A stretch of 64,000 nucleotides of DNA from Pedobacter steynii (GTDB lineage Bacteria > Bacteroidota > Bacteroidia > Sphingobacteriales > Sphingobacteriaceae). Where the stretch lies: NCBI RefSeq assembly GCF_900103665.1, contig NZ_FNGY01000009.1:62001-126000 (forward strand), in the 5' to 3' direction. The translations under genes and the position numbers were made by a program. Position 1 is the stretch's first letter; every line of letters begins with the position of its first letter. Below the pieces are notes generated by a model. That model did no database searches. It worked only from the letters and a program-made list of their open reading frames with translations, and was not told where the DNA came from. Positions 52,469-60,489 of this stretch are shown here, one piece after another.

Positions 52469-53788
52469 TTAGTTAAAGGTTACCGAGCCGTAATCTGTTT
52501 TAATGTTGATCTTAGACGCTCCTCCATTTCCAATTTTACCACTATATTGTTTCTTATTGTCTTCGTCCTGGACAGTCCTGTATACTGCCGGTCCGGGCTT
52601 AAATTTACCATATTCCGTTTTCAGGTCAAAATCGGCATGATAGCCAGTCCCGAAGCCCAGGGCAACCCCTGCATAATCGGCATCAATACTCAGGTTCCTG
52701 CACCCTGCCCCTACATTATCGATGTTCAGTTTGTTATAGGAAAGTTTGAAACTTCCATCACCTTTCAGGCTTCCCAGCTTTACATTAGCATATTCCGCTT
52801 TTAGGTTTAGCTTATTCACCGAGGAAATAGAAATGTTGTTGTATTGCTGTTTAACGTTGGCATTTCCATTGATCGTTCCCAGGGTTACATTGGCATATTG
52901 CACATCCAGCTCCAGGTTATCGACAGAACCGATAGTCAAACCACTTCCATACTGTTGCTTAACGGTTGCATTTCCCCTGATTTTTTGAATGTTAACCCCG
53001 ACATACTGGGCGTTAAGGTCCAGGGTACCTACTGTACCAATTGTTAGCCCTGAGCCATACTGTTGTTTAATGGTAGCGACATTAACTTCTTCGACATCTG
53101 CTTTGCCGTATTGAACTGAAATGTAATTGTTATTGCTGTTCAGGTTGCCGGCAGTGAAGTTTCCATATTGAACCTTCGCATATAGCGGTCCTGAGAAATT
53201 ACCCATCGTCATATTTCCATATTGGGTACTCATGGATAAGCAATTTGATGTGGGCATATAAACCACATAATTCACTTTAACTTCTCTTTTCCAAACGATT
53301 TTTCCATTCCGGACACGGCTGCCATAATTGCCATCGCGGTTTCCCATATTGGTTTTAAAAGAAATCAGGTCTCCGGTTTTTCCAGCCTCAATCGTTGTCT
53401 CATCCAATAAACGCTGTGCTTCACCATTCTGACTGCTATAGGCTTTAATCTCTACATCAACCCGCACTTCTCTTTTATCCCATATTTTGATCAGCACATC
53501 TCCATATTTGTTGCTCAGGTTCAATTTATCACTGGCGCCCATAGCAAAGGATTTAGAGAAAGTCTTTGTCCTTACCGGATCGCTCTGATCATCCTGAACG
53601 CCTTCCTGAGCCCCATCCAAAGGAACCGGAAGTGGTTCCGGAGATATTGGTGCCGTTTGCAGATCTATCCTTAAAGGAGTCAGTATTGCAAGTTTAACTC
53701 CCTTGTTTCCTTCCCATCCGTTAGATTGTGCCTGAGCGAAATTTGTAGCCAGTACCAGGCTCATCACCCCCCAAATTAACTTTTTCAT
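52469..53788 (-). CDS. exported DUF4097-type beta-strand repeat protein
   Basis: 439 aa. A signal peptide (LVLATNFAQAQS) leads to a Pro/Gly/Asp-rich stretch and then a beta-helix-like repeat region. From about residue 185 to 350, units of some 36 residues recur, marked by KQQYGSGLTIG and NLELDVQYANVTLG. It matches the DUF4097/adhesin-like family often placed behind an anti-sigma factor. It overlaps the anti-sigma stop by 4 bases (ATGA), so it is the likely output of the sigma operon, exported to the envelope. Confidence 0.8.
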   Translation of the reverse strand: MKKLIWGVMSLVLATNFAQAQSNGWEGNKGVKLAILTPLRIDLQTAPISPEPLPVPLDGAQEGVQDDQSDPVRTKTFSKSFAMGASDKLNLSNKYGDVLIKIWDKREVRVDVEIKAYSSQNGEAQRLLDETTIEAGKTGDLISFKTNMGNRDGNYGSRVRNGKIVWKREVKVNYVVYMPTSNCLSMSTQYGNMTMGNFSGPLYAKVQYGNFTAGNLNSNNNYISVQYGKADVEEVNVATIKQQYGSGLTIGTVGTLDLNAQYVGVNIQKIRGNATVKQQYGSGLTIGSVDNLELDVQYANVTLGTINGNANVKQQYNNISISSVNKLNLKAEYANVKLGSLKGDGSFKLSYNKLNIDNVGAGCRNLSIDADYAGVALGFGTGYHADFDLKTEYGKFKPGPAVYRTVQDEDNKKQYSGKIGNGGASKINIKTDYGSVTFN

Positions 53789-54318
53789 ATCTGATTTTCC
53801 TCTTTGATTTGATTTACTTCATTGATGATAGACAGCTGCTGGTTAATCACCTGCAACTGAAGTTCCAGATTTTTGACCATTGCTTTAACCACGACTTTCT
53901 GATTTGGACTATTTTGCAACTCTTTTTTTAGCTGCTCGTAATCGCCGTCCAGCTTGTTTAGATCTGCACTAAAATTCGCATACAAAGCCGGGTTCTTTTT
54001 GGCATAGGCCTGCAAACTGTCTTTTTTCTCCTCAATCAGACTGGCAAATTTCAGCTCCTTCTTTCCGTATGCCGGGTTAATGTCTGCAATTTCCAGCTCT
54101 TTATTGTTCTGACTACGATAAGTATAGATAAAAGTAAGTCCCATGATCAGGATCAAGGACGCAGCTATACCTAACCACAATGGCATTACCGATTTTTTTT
54201 TTATTTTTTCTTTGTCTAATGCGGCGTCTATCCTGCCCCATAGCTGATCTGATGGTGTTTTAAAATCAAACTCCTTCTTGTGTTCTTTAATGTACTCTTC
54301 AATACCCTTATTGTTCAT
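53785..54318 (-). CDS. membrane-anchored anti-sigma-like protein
   Basis: 177 aa. The N-terminal 50 residues (FDFKTPSDQLWGRIDAALD) are cytoplasmic. One membrane segment follows (PLWLGIAASLILIMGLTFIY, about residues 45-64), then an extracytoplasmic helical region (about 90-177) that looks like a coiled coil. It lies directly behind the ECF sigma gene (2 bases) and overlaps DUF4097, so an anti-sigma role is inferred. No zinc HxxxCxxC motif is seen. Confidence 0.7.
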   Translation of the reverse strand: MNNKGIEEYIKEHKKEFDFKTPSDQLWGRIDAALDKEKIKKKSVMPLWLGIAASLILIMGLTFIYTYRSQNNKELEIADINPAYGKKELKFASLIEEKKDSLQAYAKKNPALYANFSADLNKLDGDYEQLKKELQNSPNQKVVVKAMVKNLELQLQVINQQLSIINEVNQIKEENQI

Positions 54319-54320
54319 CT

Positions 54321-54866
54321 TTATACTCCTCTCGTTACTAATAAGCTATTTAATTTAATTTTTGCACGCATATACTGGGTGCGGGAAGTACTCTCTGAGA
54401 TTTTCAAAATATGAGAAATCTCTTCATGATCGTACCCCTCAAAAAGATACAGCGTCAATACTACTCTATACCGGTCGGGAAGCTGTGTGATGGCTTCTCT
54501 GATCTCTTCCACTTTCCATTGCAGGTCCTCCTCGTCATTTTCCATTTCCTGCGCCACATCGACTTCTTCGATATTTACAAACTCCACTTTACGCTTGCGG
54601 AGGTAATTGATGGATTTATTGATCACAATCTGCTTTAACCAAAGGCCAAAGGTCGTATCCCCTCTAAAATTTTCTATCCGCGTAAATGCGTCCAGAAATG
54701 CTTCCTGTAAAACATCTTCTGCCTCATCATCAAAGTTGACAATCCTCAGCGCCACGTTATACATAGCCTTAGCATACAATTTGTAAATTTCAAATTGTGC
54801 TTTCCGGCTTCCCTGCCGGCACTCGTTTACGAGTGTGATGTGTTTATCGATGTATACAGTTTCCAA
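54321..54866 (-). CDS. ECF-family RNA polymerase sigma factor
   Basis: 181 aa. Region 2 is FEIYKLYAKAMYNVALRIV and DEAEDVLQEAFLDAF; region 4 is LPDRYRVVLTLYLFEGYDHE and SESTSRTQYMRAK, typical of sigma-70 ECF proteins. There is no ATG near the N-terminus. TTG at 54866 (giving METVYIDKHITLVNECRQG) is chosen for family likeness; another TTG at 54893 would add nine residues. First gene of the sigma/anti-sigma/DUF4097 operon. Confidence 0.88.
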   Translation of the reverse strand: METVYIDKHITLVNECRQGSRKAQFEIYKLYAKAMYNVALRIVNFDDEAEDVLQEAFLDAFTRIENFRGDTTFGLWLKQIVINKSINYLRKRKVEFVNIEEVDVAQEMENDEEDLQWKVEEIREAITQLPDRYRVVLTLYLFEGYDHEEISHILKISESTSRTQYMRAKIKLNSLLVTRGV

Positions 54867-55037
54867 TGTTTTCCAGTTCGCTATAAATGACAATTGATTT
54901 TCTGAAACGTTGCATCAGGAGCAAAAATTTTTTCAATATCTGCAGATAAATTCACAATACGTCCTTGATAACAATATAAAGGCCGTTTTTTCCTGAAGAT
55001 TATGCGCCAATAGCATGCCCTCCCCGATTAGAGCTCC

Positions 55038-56177
55038 CTATCTGGGTTGTTGTTGGGTAACACAGTGGATCATCCCGCCATTGGCATATAAATTCCTGAC
55101 GTCGATACCTACAACTTCCCTGTTTGGATATAGTTTCTGAATGATGGCATTGGCAACCGCGTCATTGGGATCTTTATAATTCGGTACCAGGACCACATTA
55201 TTGGCGATGTAATAATTGACGTAGGAACCTGGATAGTCCAGCTTTTTACCGTAAGCAGTAGTCACATTTTCCTGAGTCAGGGGCAGTTTGACAAAATTGT
55301 ATTTTTTCTTGTTTTTATTTGTCGACCTAAACAGCTTATTGATGTCGTTCTGAGCAACCTGCCACTCTAAAAGATCATCGGGGCTCATCGTCACAATTGT
55401 ATTTTTATCGGCGAACCGGGCAAAACCATCAATGTGCATATCGGTAATCTCCAGGCCAGCCTTACCTTCCAGCCAGATAAAATTGGTTACGCCATAATAT
55501 TTCGTGAAAATCTCCTCTGCTTTTGCCTGGCTCATTCCGGGATTTCGGTTCTTATTCAGGATGGCACTTTTGGTGGCCATCAGCGTTCCGTTTCCATCAA
55601 CTTCTACTGCTCCTCCTTCGTTGATCATGACCTCATTTAAATCCACATACTTTCTATTTTGATCACTGGCAATTCGACCGGGTATCTCATCGCAGTTTTC
55701 AAATTCTGCTTTTTTACCCCATCCATTGAAGCCCCAATCCTCGATCACCAGATTTCCCTTAGCGTCTCTTGCATAAATCGGCCCGTTATCACGTACCCAG
55801 ACATCATCCGTCTTATACACTTTGAAATCGATATTTTTCAGAGAGATCTTATCCTCTTCCAGCATTTCCCTCACCCGATCTTCTTCCTCTTCATCATAAA
55901 CGATAATATGGACCTTTTCTCCTTCAGAAAGGGCATCTGTCATCGCAATCCAGGCATCATCCAGTCTGTCCCGGTAGGCTTCACCATACTGATACTGATG
56001 TGGCCATTGCAGCCAGGTTCCCTCGTGTGGCATGCCTTCTTCCGGCATGGTATATAATACCTGAGCAGACTTCCTGTCTGCAGCATGCTCCTTTGCTACA
56101 ACCGCCCCGCCTTCTGCTCTTTTCGCTCCTGAATAACAAAAAGCAATAAAAAAAGGCAATACATATAATGATTTCAT
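55038..56177 (-). CDS. exported agmatine deiminase-like enzyme
   Basis: 379 aa. It belongs to the porphyromonas-type peptidyl-arginine/agmatine deiminase family: TWLQWPHQYQYG, VWVRDNGPIY (about residues 128-137), NEGGAVEVDGNG, ITDMHIDGFARF, and the catalytic Cys in NGGMIHCVTQQQP at the end. Agmatine deiminases turn agmatine into N-carbamoylputrescine. Unlike most, it begins with a signal-peptide-like sequence (LYVLPFFIAFCYSGAK), so it probably acts outside the cytoplasm. Peptidyl-arginine as substrate is an alternative. Confidence 0.82.
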   Translation of the reverse strand: MKSLYVLPFFIAFCYSGAKRAEGGAVVAKEHAADRKSAQVLYTMPEEGMPHEGTWLQWPHQYQYGEAYRDRLDDAWIAMTDALSEGEKVHIIVYDEEEEDRVREMLEEDKISLKNIDFKVYKTDDVWVRDNGPIYARDAKGNLVIEDWGFNGWGKKAEFENCDEIPGRIASDQNRKYVDLNEVMINEGGAVEVDGNGTLMATKSAILNKNRNPGMSQAKAEEIFTKYYGVTNFIWLEGKAGLEITDMHIDGFARFADKNTIVTMSPDDLLEWQVAQNDINKLFRSTNKNKKKYNFVKLPLTQENVTTAYGKKLDYPGSYVNYYIANNVVLVPNYKDPNDAVANAIIQKLYPNREVVGIDVRNLYANGGMIHCVTQQQPR

Positions 56178-56461
56178 AACCTGGGAATTAAGTAAATTTC
56201 AGAAAAGCACAGAACGGAATTACTAAACCCGCCTTAGTAAAAATACTTAAAAATGATGAACAACAACATGCTGATATAAAAAGCATTACAGGTCACACCA
56301 CCAGGAATTCCAAGGCCATTTTAAAACAAAAGCCGCCTGACCCACAAAAGCCATAAAGGCCAGGATGCCAGTTACATATTTTCAATATCCTCAGCTAAAT
56401 TCACTACGGGTGAAAATATCCGGTTCAAAATCAATATTTTTGCTACTTAATACTTTTAATA
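56178..56461. other. intergenic region upstream of aspS
   Basis: 284 bases. The aspS promoter lies at its end. About 80 bases before the ATG, TTTCAATATC..CAG.TAAATTCAC nearly matches a stretch near 54931-54955 on the far side of the deiminase gene. A hydrophobic minus-strand frame of about 22 codons from 56358 is too short to call. Confidence 0.4.
56435..56442 (+). promoter_or_regulatory. -7 box of aspS
   Basis: Plus-strand TATTTTTG, 19 bases upstream of the ATG. Confidence 0.55.
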
Positions 56462-58207
56462 ATGTTAAGAACAACTACTTGCGGAGCTCTAACTATTGAG
56501 AATTTAGGCGAAAATGTAATCTTGTGCGGCTGGGTACAAAAATCCAGGGATTTAGGAGGAATGACTTTCATTGACATCCGCGACAGATACGGAATCACCC
56601 AATTGGTTTTCAATATGGACGACAACCGGGAATTATGCGAGGCAGCACGTAGCCTGGGCAGGGAATTTGTAATTAAAGCCAGCGGACTAGTCGTAGAACG
56701 CTCTAACAAAAACCTGAAAATGCCTACAGGTGAAGTAGAGCTCAAAATCACTGCATTGGAAATACTAAACGCAGCGAAATTACCTCCATTCATGATTGAT
56801 GATGAAACTGATGGTGGTGATGATTTGCGGATGAAATACCGTTACCTGGATTTACGTAGAAATCCGGTGCGCAATAACATGGTTTTACGCCATAAAATGG
56901 CCCAGGCGGTTCGTCGTTATTTGGATAACCTGGACTTTATTGAAGTAGAAACCCCGGTACTGATCAAATCTACACCAGAAGGTGCAAGGGATTTTGTGGT
57001 ACCAAGCAGAATGAACGAAGGACAGTTTTATGCCCTTCCTCAATCCCCGCAAACTTTTAAACAATTGTTGATGGTATCTGGCTTTGACCGTTATTTTCAG
57101 ATTGTAAAATGTTTCAGAGATGAGGATTTACGTGCAGACAGACAGCCGGAATTCACGCAGATAGACTGTGAAATGTCTTTTATCGAACAGGAAGACATCT
57201 TAACTACATTTGAAGGCCTGATCCGTACGTTATTCAAGGACATCAAAGGTTTTGACCTTCCGGAAGTACCAAGAATGCAGTATTCAGATGCCATGCGCTT
57301 TTATGGCTCCGATAAACCGGATACCCGTTTCGACATGCGCTTTGTGGAGCTGACGGAACTGGTTAAAGGAAAAGATTTCCCTGTATTTGACAATGCGGAG
57401 CTGGTGATCGGCATCAATGCCACAGGATGTGCATCTTATACACGTAAGCAACTGGACGAACTGACAGACTTTATCAAACGCCCGCAAATCGGTGCAACAG
57501 GATTGATCTACATGAGACATAACGAAGATGGCTCATTAAAATCATCTGTAGATAAGTTCTATAATGAAGAAGAATTACAAAAATGGTCTGTAGCCCTGAA
57601 TACCCAACCGGGAGATTTAGTGCTGATCATGGCTGGAATACAAGATAAAGTACGCAAACAATTAAGCGAACTGCGCCTGGAAATGGGTACACGCTTAGGT
57701 TTACGTGATAAAAATAAATACAGTGCACTTTGGGTACTTGACTTCCCGCTATTGGAATGGGATGAAGAATCAGCCCGTTACCATGCGATGCACCATCCAT
57801 TTACTTCTCCAAAACCAGAGGACATCGCCTTATTGGATACCAAACCGGGTGAGGTAAGGGCAAATGCGTATGACATGGTGGTAAACGGTACAGAAATCGG
57901 TGGTGGTTCTATCCGGATCCATGACAGAACGTTACAGGCGCTGATGTTTAAACATTTAGGATTCTCGGCTGAAGAAGCGCAAAAACAATTTGGCTTCCTG
58001 ATGGATGCCTTTGAATTTGGTGCACCTCCACATGGTGGAATTGCCTTCGGATTTGACAGGTTATGCTCTATTTTCGCAGGATTGGATAGTATCCGTGATG
58101 TGATTGCTTTCCCTAAAAACAACTCAGGAAGAGATGTTATGATTGATAGCCCTTCTACTATTGACGATAAGCAAATGAACGAACTAAAAATAAAATCAAC
58201 GGTTTAA
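56462..58207 (+). CDS. aspS: aspartate-tRNA ligase
   Basis: 581 aa. Class II synthetase. The N-terminal OB anticodon-binding domain (VILCGWVQKSRDLGGMTFID) is followed by motif 1/2 (FRDEDLRADRQPEFTQIDCE, about residues 219-238), an inserted GAD domain in the middle as in bacterial enzymes, and motif 3 (PHGGIAFGFDRL, about residues 523-534). Full length and bacterial type. It is a single-gene unit with a terminator after it. Confidence 0.97.
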   Translation: MLRTTTCGALTIENLGENVILCGWVQKSRDLGGMTFIDIRDRYGITQLVFNMDDNRELCEAARSLGREFVIKASGLVVERSNKNLKMPTGEVELKITALEILNAAKLPPFMIDDETDGGDDLRMKYRYLDLRRNPVRNNMVLRHKMAQAVRRYLDNLDFIEVETPVLIKSTPEGARDFVVPSRMNEGQFYALPQSPQTFKQLLMVSGFDRYFQIVKCFRDEDLRADRQPEFTQIDCEMSFIEQEDILTTFEGLIRTLFKDIKGFDLPEVPRMQYSDAMRFYGSDKPDTRFDMRFVELTELVKGKDFPVFDNAELVIGINATGCASYTRKQLDELTDFIKRPQIGATGLIYMRHNEDGSLKSSVDKFYNEEELQKWSVALNTQPGDLVLIMAGIQDKVRKQLSELRLEMGTRLGLRDKNKYSALWVLDFPLLEWDEESARYHAMHHPFTSPKPEDIALLDTKPGEVRANAYDMVVNGTEIGGGSIRIHDRTLQALMFKHLGFSAEEAQKQFGFLMDAFEFGAPPHGGIAFGFDRLCSIFAGLDSIRDVIAFPKNNSGRDVMIDSPSTIDDKQMNELKIKSTV

Positions 58208-58243
58208 TATCCTGTTGACACATTTATTAAAATGTTCATTTAT

Positions 58244-58276
58244 AAAAAAAAGGAAGCTTTAAGGCTTCCTTTTTTT
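58244..58276. terminator. bidirectional terminator after aspS
   Basis: AAAAAGGAAGC pairs with GCTTCCTTTTT around TTTAAG, with runs of A and T on both sides. Confidence 0.85.
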
Positions 58277-58277
58277 G

Positions 58278-58721
58278 TTAATAGGTCTCGCTATCCGGCG
58301 GAATGCCGTAATCCACGTATGCAGGATCTGTTTCTTTATTTTTCTTTGTCTTGCTGAACCAGGATTTTACAGAGTTGAATATCGCCGATAAATGCTCTGC
58401 ATCCAGCGACTTTCCTACCTTACCTGAGGCCAAACCTACCAGTGCCTTAGTTACGAGTCCTGAGCCCTTAAAAAAGGTGCTGTTCATCACCAAAGGAAGG
58501 ATCAGTGACATGACTTTACTGCTGATATTAAACTTATCGTCTATTTTAAGAAAGGCAGAAGGGGTGGCATATTTTTTAATAAATCCCCCTATGGTAAACT
58601 GATGAAGATATTTTTTAGAATCGCCAACCAGCGCATCTCCTTTAAAGCGATATTCCGCTTTAAGTAAACGCACCTGCTGATGAAGGTCTTCCAGGTTATT
58701 GATGTTATACTTTCTGCTCAT
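58278..58721 (-). CDS. hypothetical protein, third gene of the YtxH/holin-like group
   Basis: 147 aa. No recognised family. The N-terminus (INNLEDLHQQVRLLKAEYRF) may form a coiled coil, and a hydrophobic stretch (VMSLILPLVMNSTFF, about residues 69-83) may be one membrane segment. The tail is charged. It overlaps the holin-like gene by 17 bases, so translation is coupled. Small genes of this type commonly accompany YtxH and holin-like proteins. Confidence 0.55.
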   Translation of the reverse strand: MSRKYNINNLEDLHQQVRLLKAEYRFKGDALVGDSKKYLHQFTIGGFIKKYATPSAFLKIDDKFNISSKVMSLILPLVMNSTFFKGSGLVTKALVGLASGKVGKSLDAEHLSAIFNSVKSWFSKTKKNKETDPAYVDYGIPPDSETY

Positions 58722-59088
58722 CTTCCTCTTCCTTATCTGCTAATTTATTAAAATAGCGTCTGATTGTAAAGTTAATTATCGCCTTTTCGATATACTTTTC
58801 TTTCATAAAATAAACGATCATCGCCAAAAGGATATAGATCAAAGCAACACAGCCAAAGCCTCTCGTATAGCTACCCAGAACATCTGATAAAAACAGTGCT
58901 AAAGTAAAAGTACCAAACAAGAAAGCCAGCAGAAAACAAATGGCAACGGTGGCATTTGTCACCATGTCTGCAAACATCTTGGAACCTCGCTCTACCAGGT
59001 ATAGCCGGGTGTATTCCAGCCGGGTATTGACATAACCTTTTGCGTCCTCTACCAGGTCCTCCAGATCTTTTTCTTTATTTTCCTGCAT
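58705..59088 (-). CDS. holin-superfamily III-like (Holin-X) membrane protein
   Basis: 127 aa. An N-terminal cytoplasmic amphipathic helix (LEDLVEDAKGYVNTRLEYTR) is followed by two membrane helices (ATVAICFLLAFLFGTFTLALF and GFGCVALIYILLAMIVYFM). It matches the so-called phage holin family protein common in Bacteroidota chromosomes, where there is no phage; a role in envelope stress is suspected. Its start is 22 bases after the YtxH stop. Confidence 0.75.
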   Translation of the reverse strand: MQENKEKDLEDLVEDAKGYVNTRLEYTRLYLVERGSKMFADMVTNATVAICFLLAFLFGTFTLALFLSDVLGSYTRGFGCVALIYILLAMIVYFMKEKYIEKAIINFTIRRYFNKLADKEEEDEQKV

Positions 59089-59110
59089 TATCTTTGGTTT
59101 TAGGGGTAAT

Positions 59111-59377
59111 TTATGCGTGCTCTATATCATCAGCAAACTCTTCCTCTGTCTGATGAAGTTTACTTTTTACAGAAGTCACCACTTTATCTTTCAGGTTCGC
59201 CAGGTTATTGATTTCATCTGCCGCTTTGTCTTTAATTGCGTCACCAAGATCTTTTAACGACTGGCTCAACTTATCTCTTGTTTCACTTCCTTTTTCCGGA
59301 GCAAACAGTAATCCCAATGCCGCACCTGCAGCTAAACCGGCCAATAGCCCAATTAATACTTTTGAATTATCATTCAT
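59111..59377 (-). CDS. YtxH-domain small membrane protein
   Basis: 88 aa. The glycine-rich membrane segment VLIGLLAGLAAGAALGLLFAPEKGSETRD is present (quoted here as the motif around residues 6-34, key part LLAGLAAGAALG) and a long helical tail (LSQSLKDLGDAIKDKAADEI) follows. YtxH relatives are general-stress proteins. First of three co-directed genes. Confidence 0.85.
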   Translation of the reverse strand: MNDNSKVLIGLLAGLAAGAALGLLFAPEKGSETRDKLSQSLKDLGDAIKDKAADEINNLANLKDKVVTSVKSKLHQTEEEFADDIEHA

Positions 59378-59430
59378 GACATTTAAATTTTGTGTTTAAT
59401 ATTTCCTTTATTGACTCTGGAATATACTGA

Positions 59431-60483
59431 TTATAACGATTCCTGCTCAGAAATTGTTTTAATTCTTTCCAATCTTTCGGAGGCCATTGCGCTGGTTTCA
59501 TATATTTTGATCAGCAATATGAAGTACGACAATAACAGCGGACCGAAGACCAGACCCAATATTCCGAATAAGGGTATACCAATAACTACGCCAATTACCG
59601 TAATAATGGGGTGAATATTGCCAACTTTTTTCGCAATCATAAAACGAAGAACGTTATCAATATTGATAATCACCACAAATCCGAAAATCAACATGGCCCA
59701 TGCACCAAAGCTATTGCCATTGGCCATTTGAAGCAGCGCAGCCGGAACAAAGACAACCGGAGGGCCCAATACCGGCACAAAAGAGATAAAGGTGGTCATT
59801 ACGCCCCAGAATAAAGGGTCAGAGTAACCAAGTACGTAGAATGACAAACTGACCAATGAACCCTGCACCACGCAGATCAATCCCTGTCCCAAAACATTTG
59901 CGTAAGTCGTATTTCGCATTTCTTCTGCAAAGCGGTAAGCATTTTGTTCGCGAAACGGGGCATATTTTAACAACGAACGCTCGAATGTTTCGTTTTCTAT
60001 CAACATGAAATACAGCAGGAAATACATGATCAGCAGTCCTAAGACGATGTTAAATGCACCGGAGATCAAAGAAGGGAACAGTTCTGTAGCCCAGGTTCCT
60101 GCTTTCTTCAAACCATCTTCCACCAGGCTCTGGAAATCACTGCCCACCGGAACAAGGTGTTTTACTTTGAAAATCAGGTTCTTAAAATAGATATGATCGC
60201 TCTGCAGCTCCGCGATCTTTTCAATCACCATGGTGCTCACCGCATAAAAAGGAAGGATAATCACCAGTACCGAGACAAACAAAAGTAGAAGAGCGGAAAG
60301 ACGTTTATTCCATTTCCGCTCTTCTACCAGGTATAGAAATGCCGGCCGCAGAATTGTATACAACACCAGGGTTCCAAGGATAGCGCTAAAGATCCCCTGT
60401 AAAGAATAAGCAATTAAACACCCCAGAACAATGATGATCAACAGGGTAATGTTATTCCTTTGTTTGTAGTTAAATAATGACAT
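59431..60483 (-). CDS. AI-2E family (UPF0118) transporter
   Basis: 350 aa, with about seven or eight membrane segments. The family core LGLLIMYFLLYFMLIENETF, the VQGSLVSLSFYVLGYSDPL block and the C-terminal FGILGLVFGPLLLSYFILL are present. Members export small molecules or exchange Na+/H+; few are AI-2 exporters. It is 6 bases downstream of the response regulator gene. Confidence 0.82.
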   Translation of the reverse strand: MSLFNYKQRNNITLLIIIVLGCLIAYSLQGIFSAILGTLVLYTILRPAFLYLVEERKWNKRLSALLLLFVSVLVIILPFYAVSTMVIEKIAELQSDHIYFKNLIFKVKHLVPVGSDFQSLVEDGLKKAGTWATELFPSLISGAFNIVLGLLIMYFLLYFMLIENETFERSLLKYAPFREQNAYRFAEEMRNTTYANVLGQGLICVVQGSLVSLSFYVLGYSDPLFWGVMTTFISFVPVLGPPVVFVPAALLQMANGNSFGAWAMLIFGFVVIINIDNVLRFMIAKKVGNIHPIITVIGVVIGIPLFGILGLVFGPLLLSYFILLIKIYETSAMASERLERIKTISEQESL

Positions 60484-60489
60484 GGACGT

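Noticed and set aside
53149..53240. Possible CRISPR-like periodicity in the DUF4097 gene
   Set aside because: The repeats are coding, about 36 codons long and diverged; no spacers and no cas genes.
56290..56358. Minus-strand frame of about 22 codons, hydrophobic with several Trp (MAFVGQAAFVLKWPWNSWW)
   Set aside because: Very short, without promoter or family, and in a neighbouring frame to other open stretches; a small membrane toxin cannot be supported.
58705..59088. Prophage remnant suggested by the holin-like protein
   Set aside because: No other phage gene is near. Such proteins are common in Bacteroidota chromosomes alongside YtxH genes.
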